64,000 bases of DNA, from contig NZ_FNSA01000003.1 in the NCBI RefSeq assembly GCF_900104775.1, positions 3,596,001-3,660,000 on the forward strand, in the 5' to 3' direction. The stretch comes from Tsukamurella tyrosinosolvens. Lineage in GTDB: Bacteria > Actinomycetota > Actinomycetes > Mycobacteriales > Mycobacteriaceae. A program made the translations under genes and the position numbers. The first letter of the stretch is position 1, and every line of letters begins with the position of its first letter. The notes under the pieces are model-generated. The model was not told the origin of the DNA. It saw only the letters and a program-made list of their open reading frames with translations, and made no database searches. This document shows, one piece after another, positions 1-7,544 of this stretch.

Positions 1-175
1 TGCCGACGCCGGCCGGGCCCTCCACGAGGAGCGGCTTGCCCAGCTTGTCGGCGAGGAACACGGCCGTGGCGGTGGCGATCGACGGGATGTAGCCGGTCTC
101 GCGCAGCGCCGCGGCGACGTCGTCGACGCTGGTGAACAGGGCCGTGGGCGCGGGGGTCGTGATGTCGGTGCTCAG
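1..175 (-). CDS. MoxR-family AAA ATPase, N-terminal fragment (cut by window edge)
   Basis: Only the first ~58 codons are in the window; the gene runs off the low-coordinate edge. The visible end reads LLVEGPAGVG, the start of a Walker A loop, preceded by an IPSIATATAVFLADKLGKP stretch typical of MoxR-type ATPases, which act as chaperones for metal or cofactor insertion with a VWA-domain partner. As I recall, proA in M. tuberculosis is also followed by a MoxR gene and a VWA gene, which supports the call. No ATG or GTG is in frame at the expected place. The best start is a CTG at 173-175 that overlaps the upstream stop codon (CTGA), with a GGAGGT at 197-202, rather far upstream. Start uncertain. 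Confidence 0.7.
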   Translation of the reverse strand, partial: MSTDITTPAPTALFTSVDDVAAALRETGYIPSIATATAVFLADKLGKPLLVEGPAGVG

Positions 176-624
176 CGTGCAGCCTTCCGTTTGAGGACCT
201 CCTTCGAGAAGCCCTTCGACGCGATCTCTGCACTCATCTTCACACCCTTGCGCACGACGAAGCCGGGCAGCGTGATCTTGAGGTCGATGTTCATCTCGCA
301 CAACACGTGCACCTTGTCGTCCCCGATGGGCGTGAGCTGGTAGTACCCGCCCTGGGACCGCACCGCCATGCCCTCGCCCTCGGACTGCCACGCGACCCTG
401 GTCTCGGGCGTGAACTCGTACCGGAAGCGCATGGTGTCGCTGATGCCGACGATGCCGGCCTCGACCTCGACGACGCGCGGATCGCCCGCCGCATCGCGCT
501 CGGCGACGGTCACCCGCTTGTGCGAGGACGACCACGCGGGGAGGGATTCGACGTCCAGCAGCGTCGCGTACGCGAGCGCGGCGGGGGCGTCGATCTCGAA
601 CTCGACCTTCTCGGTGATTGCCAT
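172..624 (-). CDS. SRPBCC (START/polyketide cyclase-like) protein, copy 1
   Basis: 150 aa, the usual length for a single SRPBCC domain, a hydrophobic-cavity fold that binds lipids or other small ligands. The pattern DAPAALAYATLLDVESLPAWSS near the N-terminus and a basic VLKRKAAR C-terminus resemble the TB16.3-like mycobacterial family. It has no signal peptide or membrane segment. It is a paralogue of the next upstream gene (681-1130) and lies just before the MoxR gene, which it overlaps by 4 nt. A TAGATT box at 631-636 ends six nt before the ATG, so it probably has its own leaderless promoter. The ligand cannot be told from sequence. Confidence 0.85.
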   Translation of the reverse strand: MAITEKVEFEIDAPAALAYATLLDVESLPAWSSSHKRVTVAERDAAGDPRVVEVEAGIVGISDTMRFRYEFTPETRVAWQSEGEGMAVRSQGGYYQLTPIGDDKVHVLCEMNIDLKITLPGFVVRKGVKMSAEIASKGFSKEVLKRKAAR

Positions 625-643
625 CGCAACAATCTAGCGGTGT

Positions 644-672
644 CGCCGGGCCCCGCCGAAGGGAGCCCGGCG
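644..672. terminator. possible hairpin between the two SRPBCC genes
   Basis: CGCCGGGC (644-651) can pair with GCCCGGCG (665-672) across a 13-nt loop. It lies just after the stop of the upstream SRPBCC gene and before the promoter of the downstream copy. There is no U tract, so it is a weak terminator candidate. Confidence 0.35.
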
Positions 673-680
673 GCGGACCG

Positions 681-1130
681 TCAGGCCGCGGCCTTGCGCT
701 TCATGACCTCTTTGGTGAGGCCGTTCTTGATGATGTCCATGGCGAGCTTGATGCCCTTCTTCACGACGAAGCCGGGCGCCTTGACCTTGGGGTCGAGGTA
801 CATCGTGACCTTGACGTGGGTCTGGTCGTCGCCCTTGGGCGAGAGCTCGTAGATGCCGCCCTGGCTGCGCACGGCGGTGCCCTCGTTGCGGGTGTCCCAC
901 TTGCAGCTGACGTCGGTGAAGACGTAGTCGAAGGTCAGGTTGTCGCTGAACATCATGAGGCCGACCGAGGCGTCGACCACGCTGGGGCGGCCGTTCGCGT
1001 CGCGCTCGACGACCTTGACGTTGCTGTGCGCCGACGACCAGTCCGGCAGGGCCTCGACGTCGGCGAGCGTGTCGAGGACCAGCGTGACCGGGGCGTCGAT
1101 GTCGAATTCGAGGGACTCGTTGATTGCCAT
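681..1130 (-). CDS. SRPBCC (START/polyketide cyclase-like) protein, copy 2
   Basis: 149 aa, clearly homologous along its whole length to the neighbour at 172-624: both begin MAI.E..EF.IDAP, share the VEALPDWSSAHSN-type motif and end VMKRKAA. Single SRPBCC domain, cytosolic, ligand unknown. A TAGGTT box at 1137-1142 ends six nt before the ATG (1130), the same arrangement as in copy 1, so the duplication seems to have carried the leaderless promoter with it. It lies 46 bp downstream of proA on the same strand. Both copies look intact. Confidence 0.85.
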   Translation of the reverse strand: MAINESLEFDIDAPVTLVLDTLADVEALPDWSSAHSNVKVVERDANGRPSVVDASVGLMMFSDNLTFDYVFTDVSCKWDTRNEGTAVRSQGGIYELSPKGDDQTHVKVTMYLDPKVKAPGFVVKKGIKLAMDIIKNGLTKEVMKRKAAA

Positions 1131-1176
1131 GGCGACAACCTACCGGGCCGCGCGCCGGGTGTAAGCGGGGTCGGGA

Positions 1177-2451
1177 TTACCGGGGCCGGACGTGCCCGTC
1201 GCCCCACGCGATCCACTTGGTGGACGTCAGCTCGGGCAGGCCCATCGGGCCGCGGGCGTGCAGTTTCTGCGTCGAGATACCGATCTCCGCACCGAAGCCG
1301 AATTGTTCCCCGTCGGTGAAGGTGGTGGAGGCGTTGACCATCACCGCGGCCGCGTCGACGCGGGTGGTGAAGGCGCGGGCGGCGGCGAGGTCGCCGGTGA
1401 CGATGGCCTCGGTGTGCCCGGTGCCGTAGTGGTCGATGTGTTCGATCGCCTGATCCAGCCCGTCGACGATCTTCACCGCGACGTCGAGGCTGAGGTACTC
1501 GTCGGCCCAGTCCGTCTCGGTGGCCGGCACCATGCCGGTCTCGTCGCCGTGCACGATCACGCCCTCGGCCTGGAAGGTGCCGAGCAGGCGGGGCAGGAAG
1601 GTATCGGCGAGTGCGCGGTCCACGAGCACGGTCTCGACGGTGTTGCACACGCTGGGCCGGCGGGTCTTGGCGTTGAGCACGATCTGCTCGGCCATGTCGA
1701 GGTCGGCCGCGGGGTGGACGTAGATGTGGCAGTTGCCCGTGCCGGTCTCGATGGTGGGCACGGTCGCGTCGCGCACGACGGCCGCGATGAGCCCGGCACC
1801 TCCGCGCGGGATGACCACGTCGACGAGGCCCCGGGCGCGGATCAGCGCGGTGACGCTGGCGCGGGAGTCGGCGGAGAGGAGCGCGACCGCGTCGGGCGTG
1901 ATGCCGCTCGCCTCGAGGGACTCGCGCAGCACGGCGACCAGGGCGGCGTTCGACGAGGCGGCCGAGCTGGAGCCGCGCAGCAGCACCGCGTTGCCCGACT
2001 TGAGCGTGAGCCCGAAGGCGTCGACGGTGACGTTCGGGCGCGCCTCGTAGACGATGCCGACCACGCCGAGCGGCACGGCGACCTGGCGCAGCTCGAGGCC
2101 GTTGGGCAGGGTCGAGCCGCGCAGCACGGTCCCGACGGGGTCCGGCAGCCCGGCGACCTGTCGCAGGCCGGAGGCGATGCCGTCGACCCGGGCTTCGTTG
2201 AGCGCGAGCCGGTCGATGAGCGACTCCTCGGTGCCGGCGGCGCGGGCCCGCTCCACGTCCTCGGCGTTCGCGGCGAGGATGCGGTCCTTGTTCGCCAGCA
2301 GCGCGTCGGCGGCGGCGTGCAGCGCGGCGTTCTTCTGCTCGGTGGTCAGCGTGATCAGCTGCTTCGAGGCGGCGCGGGCGGCGCGGGCCGCTTCCTCGAC
2401 CGCGGCGGTCGCGGTCTGCAGTTCGGCGTCCTGGGCGGTGGGCGTGCTCAT
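1177..2451 (-). CDS. proA: gamma-glutamyl phosphate reductase
   Basis: 424 aa, normal full length. Catalyses NADPH-dependent reduction of gamma-glutamyl phosphate to glutamate 5-semialdehyde, the second step of proline synthesis, in the cytosol. The catalytic cysteine is visible in the motif [14 protein letters not shown], and [15 protein letters not shown] is also typical of the family. A TATTCT box at 2458-2463 ends six nt before the ATG, so transcription probably starts at the start codon (leaderless). It is divergent from the HNH gene at 2508. Downstream come the SRPBCC pair and MoxR; proB is not in the window. Confidence 0.96.
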   Translation of the reverse strand: MSTPTAQDAELQTATAAVEEAARAARAASKQLITLTTEQKNAALHAAADALLANKDRILAANAEDVERARAAGTEESLIDRLALNEARVDGIASGLRQVAGLPDPVGTVLRGSTLPNGLELRQVAVPLGVVGIVYEARPNVTVDAFGLTLKSGNAVLLRGSSSAASSNAALVAVLRESLEASGITPDAVALLSADSRASVTALIRARGLVDVVIPRGGAGLIAAVVRDATVPTIETGTGNCHIYVHPAADLDMAEQIVLNAKTRRPSVCNTVETVLVDRALADTFLPRLLGTFQAEGVIVHGDETGMVPATETDWADEYLSLDVAVKIVDGLDQAIEHIDHYGTGHTEAIVTGDLAAARAFTTRVDAAAVMVNASTTFTDGEQFGFGAEIGISTQKLHARGPMGLPELTSTKWIAWGDGHVRPR

Positions 2452-2507
2452 GGTCCGAGAATACGTGGCGGGCCTGACTTGTCGGTCCGCGGTGTTAGGT
2501 TGCCGAC

Positions 2508-3239
2508 GTGTCCCGCCGGAGAACCGCCCGCAGCCTGTCCCGGCGGTCGTGGCTGGCGCTCGTCCTCGTCACGGCCACGGCCGTCTTCGTCGCGATCGGG
2601 GCGTACCGGGACCGGTCCGGGGCCGAGCCCACCACCGGCGCGGCGGCACCCTCGGCCACGATGCCCGACGGTGCGCCCCTCGCCGGGGTCCGGATCGTCG
2701 CCGCCCGCGAACGGGCGCCGCAGCCCTACCGGCGCGCGGCCTTCGGGAAGGCGTGGACCGACGACCAATCGGCGCCGCTCGGCCACAACGGCTGCGACAC
2801 CCGCAACGACGTGCTGGACCGCGACCTGAAGGACAAGACCTACGTGCGCACCTCTGCGTGCCCCCGCGCGGTGGCGACGGGCGTCCTGGCCGACCCGTAC
2901 GGCGGCGCGACGATCCGCTTCGAGCGGGGCGCGAAGACCTCCGCCAAGGTGCAGATCGACCACGTCGTCGCGCTGGCCTACGCCTGGGACATGGGCGCCT
3001 GGTCGTGGGACGACGCGAAGCGCGCGGCGTTCGCCAACGATCCGCGGAATCTCGTCGCGGTGGACGGGCCGGCGAACGAGAACAAGCGCGACTCGCCGCC
3101 GGGCCGCTGGATGCCGTCGAACGAGCGCTTCCACTGCCAGTACGTCCGGCAGTTCGCCTTCGTCGCCCGCGAGTACGGCCTGTCCGTGGACCGCTCCTCC
3201 GCCGCCGTCGTCGACGAGGCCGCGACGACCTGCTCCTGA
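2508..3239 (+). CDS. secreted HNH-type nuclease
   Basis: 243 aa. A basic N-terminus and one hydrophobic stretch (about residues 14-32) predict export or an N-terminal membrane anchor. The C-terminal half carries an HNH-like core: Asp-His at 151-152 in [12 protein letters not shown], then [20 protein letters not shown] (about 179-198). This matches the small secreted actinobacterial HNH/DUF1524-like endonucleases. Four cysteines (in NGCDTRN, TSACPR, FHCQY and the C-terminus) could form disulfides, which fits an extracellular enzyme. It probably acts on DNA outside the cytoplasm; substrate and role are inferred. The GTG start has TTAGGT (2495-2500) seven nt upstream, so it is probably leaderless. 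Confidence 0.8.
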   Translation: MSRRRTARSLSRRSWLALVLVTATAVFVAIGAYRDRSGAEPTTGAAAPSATMPDGAPLAGVRIVAARERAPQPYRRAAFGKAWTDDQSAPLGHNGCDTRNDVLDRDLKDKTYVRTSACPRAVATGVLADPYGGATIRFERGAKTSAKVQIDHVVALAYAWDMGAWSWDDAKRAAFANDPRNLVAVDGPANENKRDSPPGRWMPSNERFHCQYVRQFAFVAREYGLSVDRSSAAVVDEAATTCS

Positions 3240-3262
3240 ACCGCTCCCGAGAGGACCCCGCC

Positions 3263-3694
3263 GTGCCACCGGAACCGCACCGCCGCTCGTCATCCGCGCA
3301 CCGGATCGGAGCGCTGACCGCCGCCGCTGGCGCCGGTCTGCTCTCCGCCGCGGCGGTCCGCGCGCTCCCACCCCGGCCCGGCGCCGTCGTCGCCGCCGCG
3401 GGCTTGGTCGTGGCCGCGGTGATCTACCCGGCGAGTCGGCGCGGCCGCTCCCGCAGGGACCAGCGGGAGTCCGCCGTCGTCGCGGCGAGCGCCGTGGTGA
3501 TCGCGGCCGCCGCAGCCCTCTCCGCGCGGAAGGCGCATGTCGCGGTCGCCCTCGCGTGGCTGTCCCACGCCGCGTTCGACGCGGTCTACCACCACGAACC
3601 CGCCGATACCGCACTGCCCGACTGGTACCCCGCCCTATGCGCCGGTTACGACGTCGGGCTGGGCGGCGCGCTGCTCCTCGCGCGCGGCGCCTGA
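3263..3694 (+). CDS. small integral membrane protein, unknown function
   Basis: 143 aa from a GTG start with GAGG at 3251-3254 as ribosome site, 23 nt after the nuclease stop, so probably co-transcribed with it. Hydrophobic Ala/Val/Gly segments at about residues 14-30, 37-55, 70-86 and 125-140 suggest three or four membrane spans. The C-terminal part contains a WLSHAAFDAVYHHEPADT motif followed by LPDWYPALCAGYDVGLG, seen in a family of small actinobacterial membrane proteins with no assigned role. I do not recognise a function. Confidence 0.7.
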   Translation: MPPEPHRRSSSAHRIGALTAAAGAGLLSAAAVRALPPRPGAVVAAAGLVVAAVIYPASRRGRSRRDQRESAVVAASAVVIAAAAALSARKAHVAVALAWLSHAAFDAVYHHEPADTALPDWYPALCAGYDVGLGGALLLARGA

Positions 3695-3741
3695 GCGCCC
3701 CTCCCGAATGACCTGGATCGCCCGAAGAGCTACCCGACAGC

Positions 3742-3786
3742 AAACAAGCAGTGCTGCTTGTTTTTTTCCGCTCCGGCTGACAGAGT
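3742..3786 (+). promoter_or_regulatory. palindromic TetR-type operator overlapping the -35 of the acyl-CoA operon promoter
   Basis: AAACAAGCAG (3742-3751) and CTGCTTGTTT (3754-3763) are perfect inverted arms around a 2-nt centre. The right arm contains TTGTTT (3758-3763), which is 17 nt upstream of CAGAGT (3781-3786), a plausible -35/-10 pair. The -10 ends six nt before the GTG at 3793. This layout suits a repressor that blocks -35 recognition; the likely binder is the TetR gene at the operon's end (13081). A run of T follows (3761-3767), so it could also end transcription of the gene at 3263, but a 2-nt loop is poor for a terminator. Confidence 0.65.
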
Positions 3787-3792
3787 GTGGGC

Positions 3793-4575
3793 GTGCCCAC
3801 TTCAGCCCCCGTGTTCGACGCGCTCGAGTCCACCTCGGCCGCCGTCGCCGCCATCGCGGATTCGCTCCCCGACTGGTCGATCTCCACGCCCGCCGAGGGC
3901 TGGACCGTCGCCCACCAGGTCGCCCATCTGGCCTGGACCGACGAGGTCTCCCTCGTCTCCGCCACCGACCCCGACGGCTTCGCCGCGATCCTGACGGACG
4001 CGATGCAGGACCCGATGGGCTTCGTCGACGCGGGCGCCGCCGAGCTGGCCGCGGACCCGGACCTGCGCGCCCGCTGGGACCGCGCCCGCGCCGCCCTCGC
4101 CGTCGCGCTCCGCGAGGCCGATCCCGGCACACCGCTCCCCTGGTTCGGCCCGCCCATGCGGCCCGCCACCATGGCCAACGCGCGCCTCATGGAGACCTGG
4201 GCGCACGGTCTCGACATCGCCGACGCTGCCGGCATCGAGCTAGACGCCCCCGAGGCGCTGCCCCACGTCGCGAAGATCGCCTACAAGACCCGCGACTTCG
4301 CGTACACCGTCAACGGCGAGACCCCGCCCGCCGAGCCCTTCGACGTGTTCCTCGTCGCCGCCGACGGCGCCGAGATCACCTTCGGCCCCGGCGAGGCCGC
4401 GCAGCGGGTGACCGGCTCGCTCGAGGACTTCTGCCGCCTCGCGACCCAGCGCGTCAACCTCGTCGACACCGATCTCGTCGCCACGGGCGAGGACGCCGCC
4501 CACTGGCTCACCATCGCGCAGTGCTTCGCCGGGGCCCCCGGCACGGGCCGCGCCCCGCAGGAGGAACGTCCATGA
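3793..4575 (+). CDS. TIGR03084-family putative metal-binding protein (DinB/maleylpyruvate isomerase-like)
   Basis: About 260 aa. The N-terminal half has the four-helix DinB/MDMPI pattern: PAEGWTVAHQVAHLAWTDEVSL and, later, RLMETWAHGLDIADA, with histidines placed as in metal-binding members. The family is commonly found next to acyl-CoA catabolic genes but its reaction is not established. It opens the operon and overlaps the AtuA-like gene by ATGA (4572-4575). GTG codons at 3785, 3787 and 3793 are possible starts; only 3787 and 3793 are in frame. I chose 3793 because it lies at the right distance from the -10 for a leaderless mRNA. Confidence 0.8.
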   Translation: MPTSAPVFDALESTSAAVAAIADSLPDWSISTPAEGWTVAHQVAHLAWTDEVSLVSATDPDGFAAILTDAMQDPMGFVDAGAAELAADPDLRARWDRARAALAVALREADPGTPLPWFGPPMRPATMANARLMETWAHGLDIADAAGIELDAPEALPHVAKIAYKTRDFAYTVNGETPPAEPFDVFLVAADGAEITFGPGEAAQRVTGSLEDFCRLATQRVNLVDTDLVATGEDAAHWLTIAQCFAGAPGTGRAPQEERP

Positions 4576-6323
4576 CCCGCACCGTCAGCATCGCCAATGT
4601 CTCCGGCTTCTACGGCGACCGCGCCGCGGCGATCGGCGAGATGCTCGCCGGCCCGCGCGTCGACTACATCACCGGCGACTACCTCGCCGAGCTCACGATG
4701 CTCATCCTCGGCCGCGACCGACTCAAGGACGCGGACCTGGGCTACGCCAAGACCTTCCTGCGCCACCTCACCCCGCACCTCGGCCTGCTCGCCGAGCGCG
4801 GCACCAAGGTCGTCGTCAATGCCGGCGGCCTCAACCCGGGCGGGCTCGCCGCCGCGGTCGAGAAGGCCATCGAGAACGCAGACGAGTCCGCCCGTCATCT
4901 CACGGTCGGCTGGGTCGACGGTGACGACCTCCTCGCCCGGTCCGCCGAGCTCGGCGTTCCCAACGCGGTGACCGCCAACGCCTACCTCGGTGCCTTCGGC
5001 ATCGCCGACTGCCTCGCCGCGGGCGCCGACATCGTCATCACGGGCCGGGTCACCGACGCCTCCGTGATCCTGGGGCCCGCCATCGCCGAGTTCGGCTGGC
5101 AGCGCACCGACTTCGACGCCCTCGCCGGCGCCGTCGCCGCGGGCCACATCATCGAGTGCGGCACGCAGGCCACGGGCGGCAACTACGCCTTCTTCGACCG
5201 TCACCCCATCGAGCAGCTGCTGCACCCCGGCTTCCCCATCGCCGAGATCGCCGCCGACGGCTCCTTCGCCATCACCAAGCAGCCCGGCACGGGCGGCGTC
5301 GTGGAGGTGGGCACCGTCACCGCGCAGCTGCTCTACGAGGTCACCGGGCAGCGGTACGCGAACCCCGACGTCACCCTGCGGCTCGATTCCATGACCCTCG
5401 CGCAGGACGGCCCGGACCGGGTCACCGTGAGCGGAATCCGCGGCGAGGCACCGTCGACCACGACCAAGGTCGCGACCACCACGCTGGGCGGCTTCCGCAA
5501 CGAGATCGCCTTCCTGCTCACGGGCATCGACGTCGAGCGCAAGGCCGCGCTGCTCGAGGCGCAGCTCCGCGACGCACTGGAGCGCAGCGGCGGCGCACCG
5601 TCGGACCTGCAGTTCCGCCTCGCCCGCACCGACCACCCCGATGCCCCCACCGAGGCGGCCGCGTCGGCGACCCTGACCGCCGTGGCGTGGGACGCCGACC
5701 CGAACCGCGTCGGCCGCGCCTTCAGCTCCGCCGCCGTGGAACTCGCGCTCGCCACCTACCCCGGCGCCTCCCCCATGGCCCCGCCGTCGAGCGGCGGGCC
5801 GTACGGCGTGTACCAGGCGGTGTACGTGCCCAACGGCGACGTCCCGCACCGGGCCCACCGGCCCGACGGCACCGTCGTCGAGATCGCCCCGCCCGAGGTC
5901 GTCCAAGAGCTCGCCGCCGACCCCTCCCAGCCCGGCGGCGACGCCGCGCTCCCGGCGGGCCCGACGGTCCGCGTCCCGCTCGGCACCGTCTTCGGCGCGC
6001 GCAGCGGCGACAAGGGCGGTAGCGCCAACGTCGGCGTCTGGGCGGAGTCCGACGCGGCGTACGAATGGCTGCGCAGTAATCTGACCGAACAGGCTCTGCG
6101 CGAACTCCTTCCGGAGGCTGCGGACCTTCCGGTCCGCCGCTACGAGCTGCCCAACCTCAAGGCCCTCAACTTCGTCGTCGAGGACCTGCTGGGCAAGGGC
6201 GTCGCGCACGGCTACCGGTTCGACCCGCAGGCCAAGGGTGTCGGCGAGTGGCTCCGCGGCCGCTACATCGACCTGCCCGCGGGCCTGCTGCCCGCCGGCC
6301 ACACCACGAAGGAGATCGCATGA
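4572..6323 (+). CDS. AtuA-like acyclic terpene utilisation protein (DUF1446)
   Basis: 583 aa. The N-terminal ~440 residues are the DUF1446/AtuA domain (for example VVVNAGGLNPGGLAAAV and ITGRVTDASVILGPAI). The C-terminal ~100 residues (FGARSGDKGGSANVGVWAES onward) are the AtuA-like ferredoxin-fold extension. Members occur in geranyl/citronellyl-CoA (atu) and related branched acyl-CoA pathways; the biochemical role is not settled. Translationally coupled at both ends (ATGA at 4572 and 6320). The order with the following genes matches the M. tuberculosis echA7-fadE12-accA2-accD2-fadE13-Rv0976c block as I remember it. Function in this organism is inferred from context. Confidence 0.88.
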   Translation: MTRTVSIANVSGFYGDRAAAIGEMLAGPRVDYITGDYLAELTMLILGRDRLKDADLGYAKTFLRHLTPHLGLLAERGTKVVVNAGGLNPGGLAAAVEKAIENADESARHLTVGWVDGDDLLARSAELGVPNAVTANAYLGAFGIADCLAAGADIVITGRVTDASVILGPAIAEFGWQRTDFDALAGAVAAGHIIECGTQATGGNYAFFDRHPIEQLLHPGFPIAEIAADGSFAITKQPGTGGVVEVGTVTAQLLYEVTGQRYANPDVTLRLDSMTLAQDGPDRVTVSGIRGEAPSTTTKVATTTLGGFRNEIAFLLTGIDVERKAALLEAQLRDALERSGGAPSDLQFRLARTDHPDAPTEAAASATLTAVAWDADPNRVGRAFSSAAVELALATYPGASPMAPPSSGGPYGVYQAVYVPNGDVPHRAHRPDGTVVEIAPPEVVQELAADPSQPGGDAALPAGPTVRVPLGTVFGARSGDKGGSANVGVWAESDAAYEWLRSNLTEQALRELLPEAADLPVRRYELPNLKALNFVVEDLLGKGVAHGYRFDPQAKGVGEWLRGRYIDLPAGLLPAGHTTKEIA

Positions 6324-7492
6324 CCAGCCTGTGGGAGTCCGAGGAGCGACTCGCGCTGCGCAAGACGGTGACCGCGTTCACCGAGCGCGAGATCCTGCCG
6401 AACCTCGACGACTGGGAGGCCGGCGGCCTCCTGCCCCGCGAGCTGCACACGAAGGCCGGCGATCTGGGCCTGCTCGGCGTCTCGTTCCCCGAGTCGGTCG
6501 GCGGCGGCGGCGGGGACCCCCGCGACGCGCTCATCGTGTGCGAGGCGATGCACGAGGCAGGCGGCTCCGGCGGCCTGTTCGCGTCGCTGTTCACCTGCGG
6601 GATCTCGGTGCCGCACATCATCCTCGCGGGCACCGACGAGCAGAAGCAGAGGTGGGTCGCGCCCGTCCTCGCCGGCGAGAAGATCAGCTCGCTCGCCATC
6701 ACCGAGCCGAACGGCGGCTCCGACGTGGGTCACCTCAGGACCACGGCGCGCAAGGACGGCGACCACTACATCGTCAACGGCGCCAAGACCTTCATCACCT
6801 CCGGCATCCGCGCCGACTGGGTGGTCACCGCCGTCCGCACCGGCGGCGAGGGCGCGAGCGGCATCAGCCTGCTGGTGATCCCCAAGGGCCTCGACGGTTT
6901 CGAGGTGAGCGCGCCGCTGAAGAAGATGGGCTGGCACGCCTCCGACACCGCGGAGCTCTCCTTCACCGACGTCCGCGTCCCCGCCGAGAACCTCATCGGC
7001 CCCGAGGGCAGCGGCTTCCTGCTCATCGGCGCCGCCTTCGTCACCGAGCGGCTCGCCCTCGCGGTGCAGGCCTACTCCCACGCGCAGCGCTGTCTCGACC
7101 TCACCCTCGGCTGGGTCCGCGAGCGCGAGACCTTCGGGCAGCCGCTGATCAAACGACAGGCCGTGCAGAACACGGTCACCGAGATGCGACGGAGGATCGA
7201 GGTGGCCCGCGTCTACAGCCGGCACGTCGCCGACCTGTACGCCGAGGCACTCGAATCCGGCGGCCCCGCCGCGGCCGCCGAGCTCGTGCCCCAGGCGTGC
7301 TTCGCGAAGAACACCGCCGTCGAGTGCGGCGAGTGGGTCGCGAACGAGGCCGTGCAACTGTTCGGCGGCCACGGTTACATGTCCGAGTACGAGGTCTCGC
7401 GGCACTACCGCGACGTCCGCATCCTCGGCATCGGCGGCGGCACCACCCAGATCCTCACCACGCTCGCGGCCAACCGCCTCGGCTACACGTGA
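6320..7492 (+). CDS. acyl-CoA dehydrogenase (FadE13-like)
   Basis: 390 aa, normal for the family. FAD-dependent alpha,beta-dehydrogenation of an acyl-CoA. Visible motifs: AITEPNGGSDVGHL (FAD/substrate loop), GPEGSGFLL, ERETFGQPL and LFGGHGYMSEYEVSRHYRD near the C-terminus, where the catalytic glutamate is expected. Starts at ATG 6320, overlapping the AtuA stop, with GGAGATCGC upstream; longer upstream reading in this frame is not needed. Together with the carboxylase and hydratase downstream it resembles an isovaleryl/citronellyl-CoA-type pathway. Substrate chain length or branching cannot be read from sequence. Confidence 0.93.
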   Translation: MTSLWESEERLALRKTVTAFTEREILPNLDDWEAGGLLPRELHTKAGDLGLLGVSFPESVGGGGGDPRDALIVCEAMHEAGGSGGLFASLFTCGISVPHIILAGTDEQKQRWVAPVLAGEKISSLAITEPNGGSDVGHLRTTARKDGDHYIVNGAKTFITSGIRADWVVTAVRTGGEGASGISLLVIPKGLDGFEVSAPLKKMGWHASDTAELSFTDVRVPAENLIGPEGSGFLLIGAAFVTERLALAVQAYSHAQRCLDLTLGWVRERETFGQPLIKRQAVQNTVTEMRRRIEVARVYSRHVADLYAEALESGGPAAAAELVPQACFAKNTAVECGEWVANEAVQLFGGHGYMSEYEVSRHYRDVRILGIGGGTTQILTTLAANRLGYT

Positions 7493-7544
7493 TCCCCCAC
7501 CCAGGCACCCGCTCCGACACCGACGAAGGCAAAGGACTCCACTC

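Noticed and set aside
3742-3767. Rho-independent terminator with T tract after the small membrane gene
   Set aside because: Kept as operator instead: a 2-nt loop is sterically poor, and the right arm provides a -35 correctly spaced from a -10 and start codon. Dual use is not excluded.
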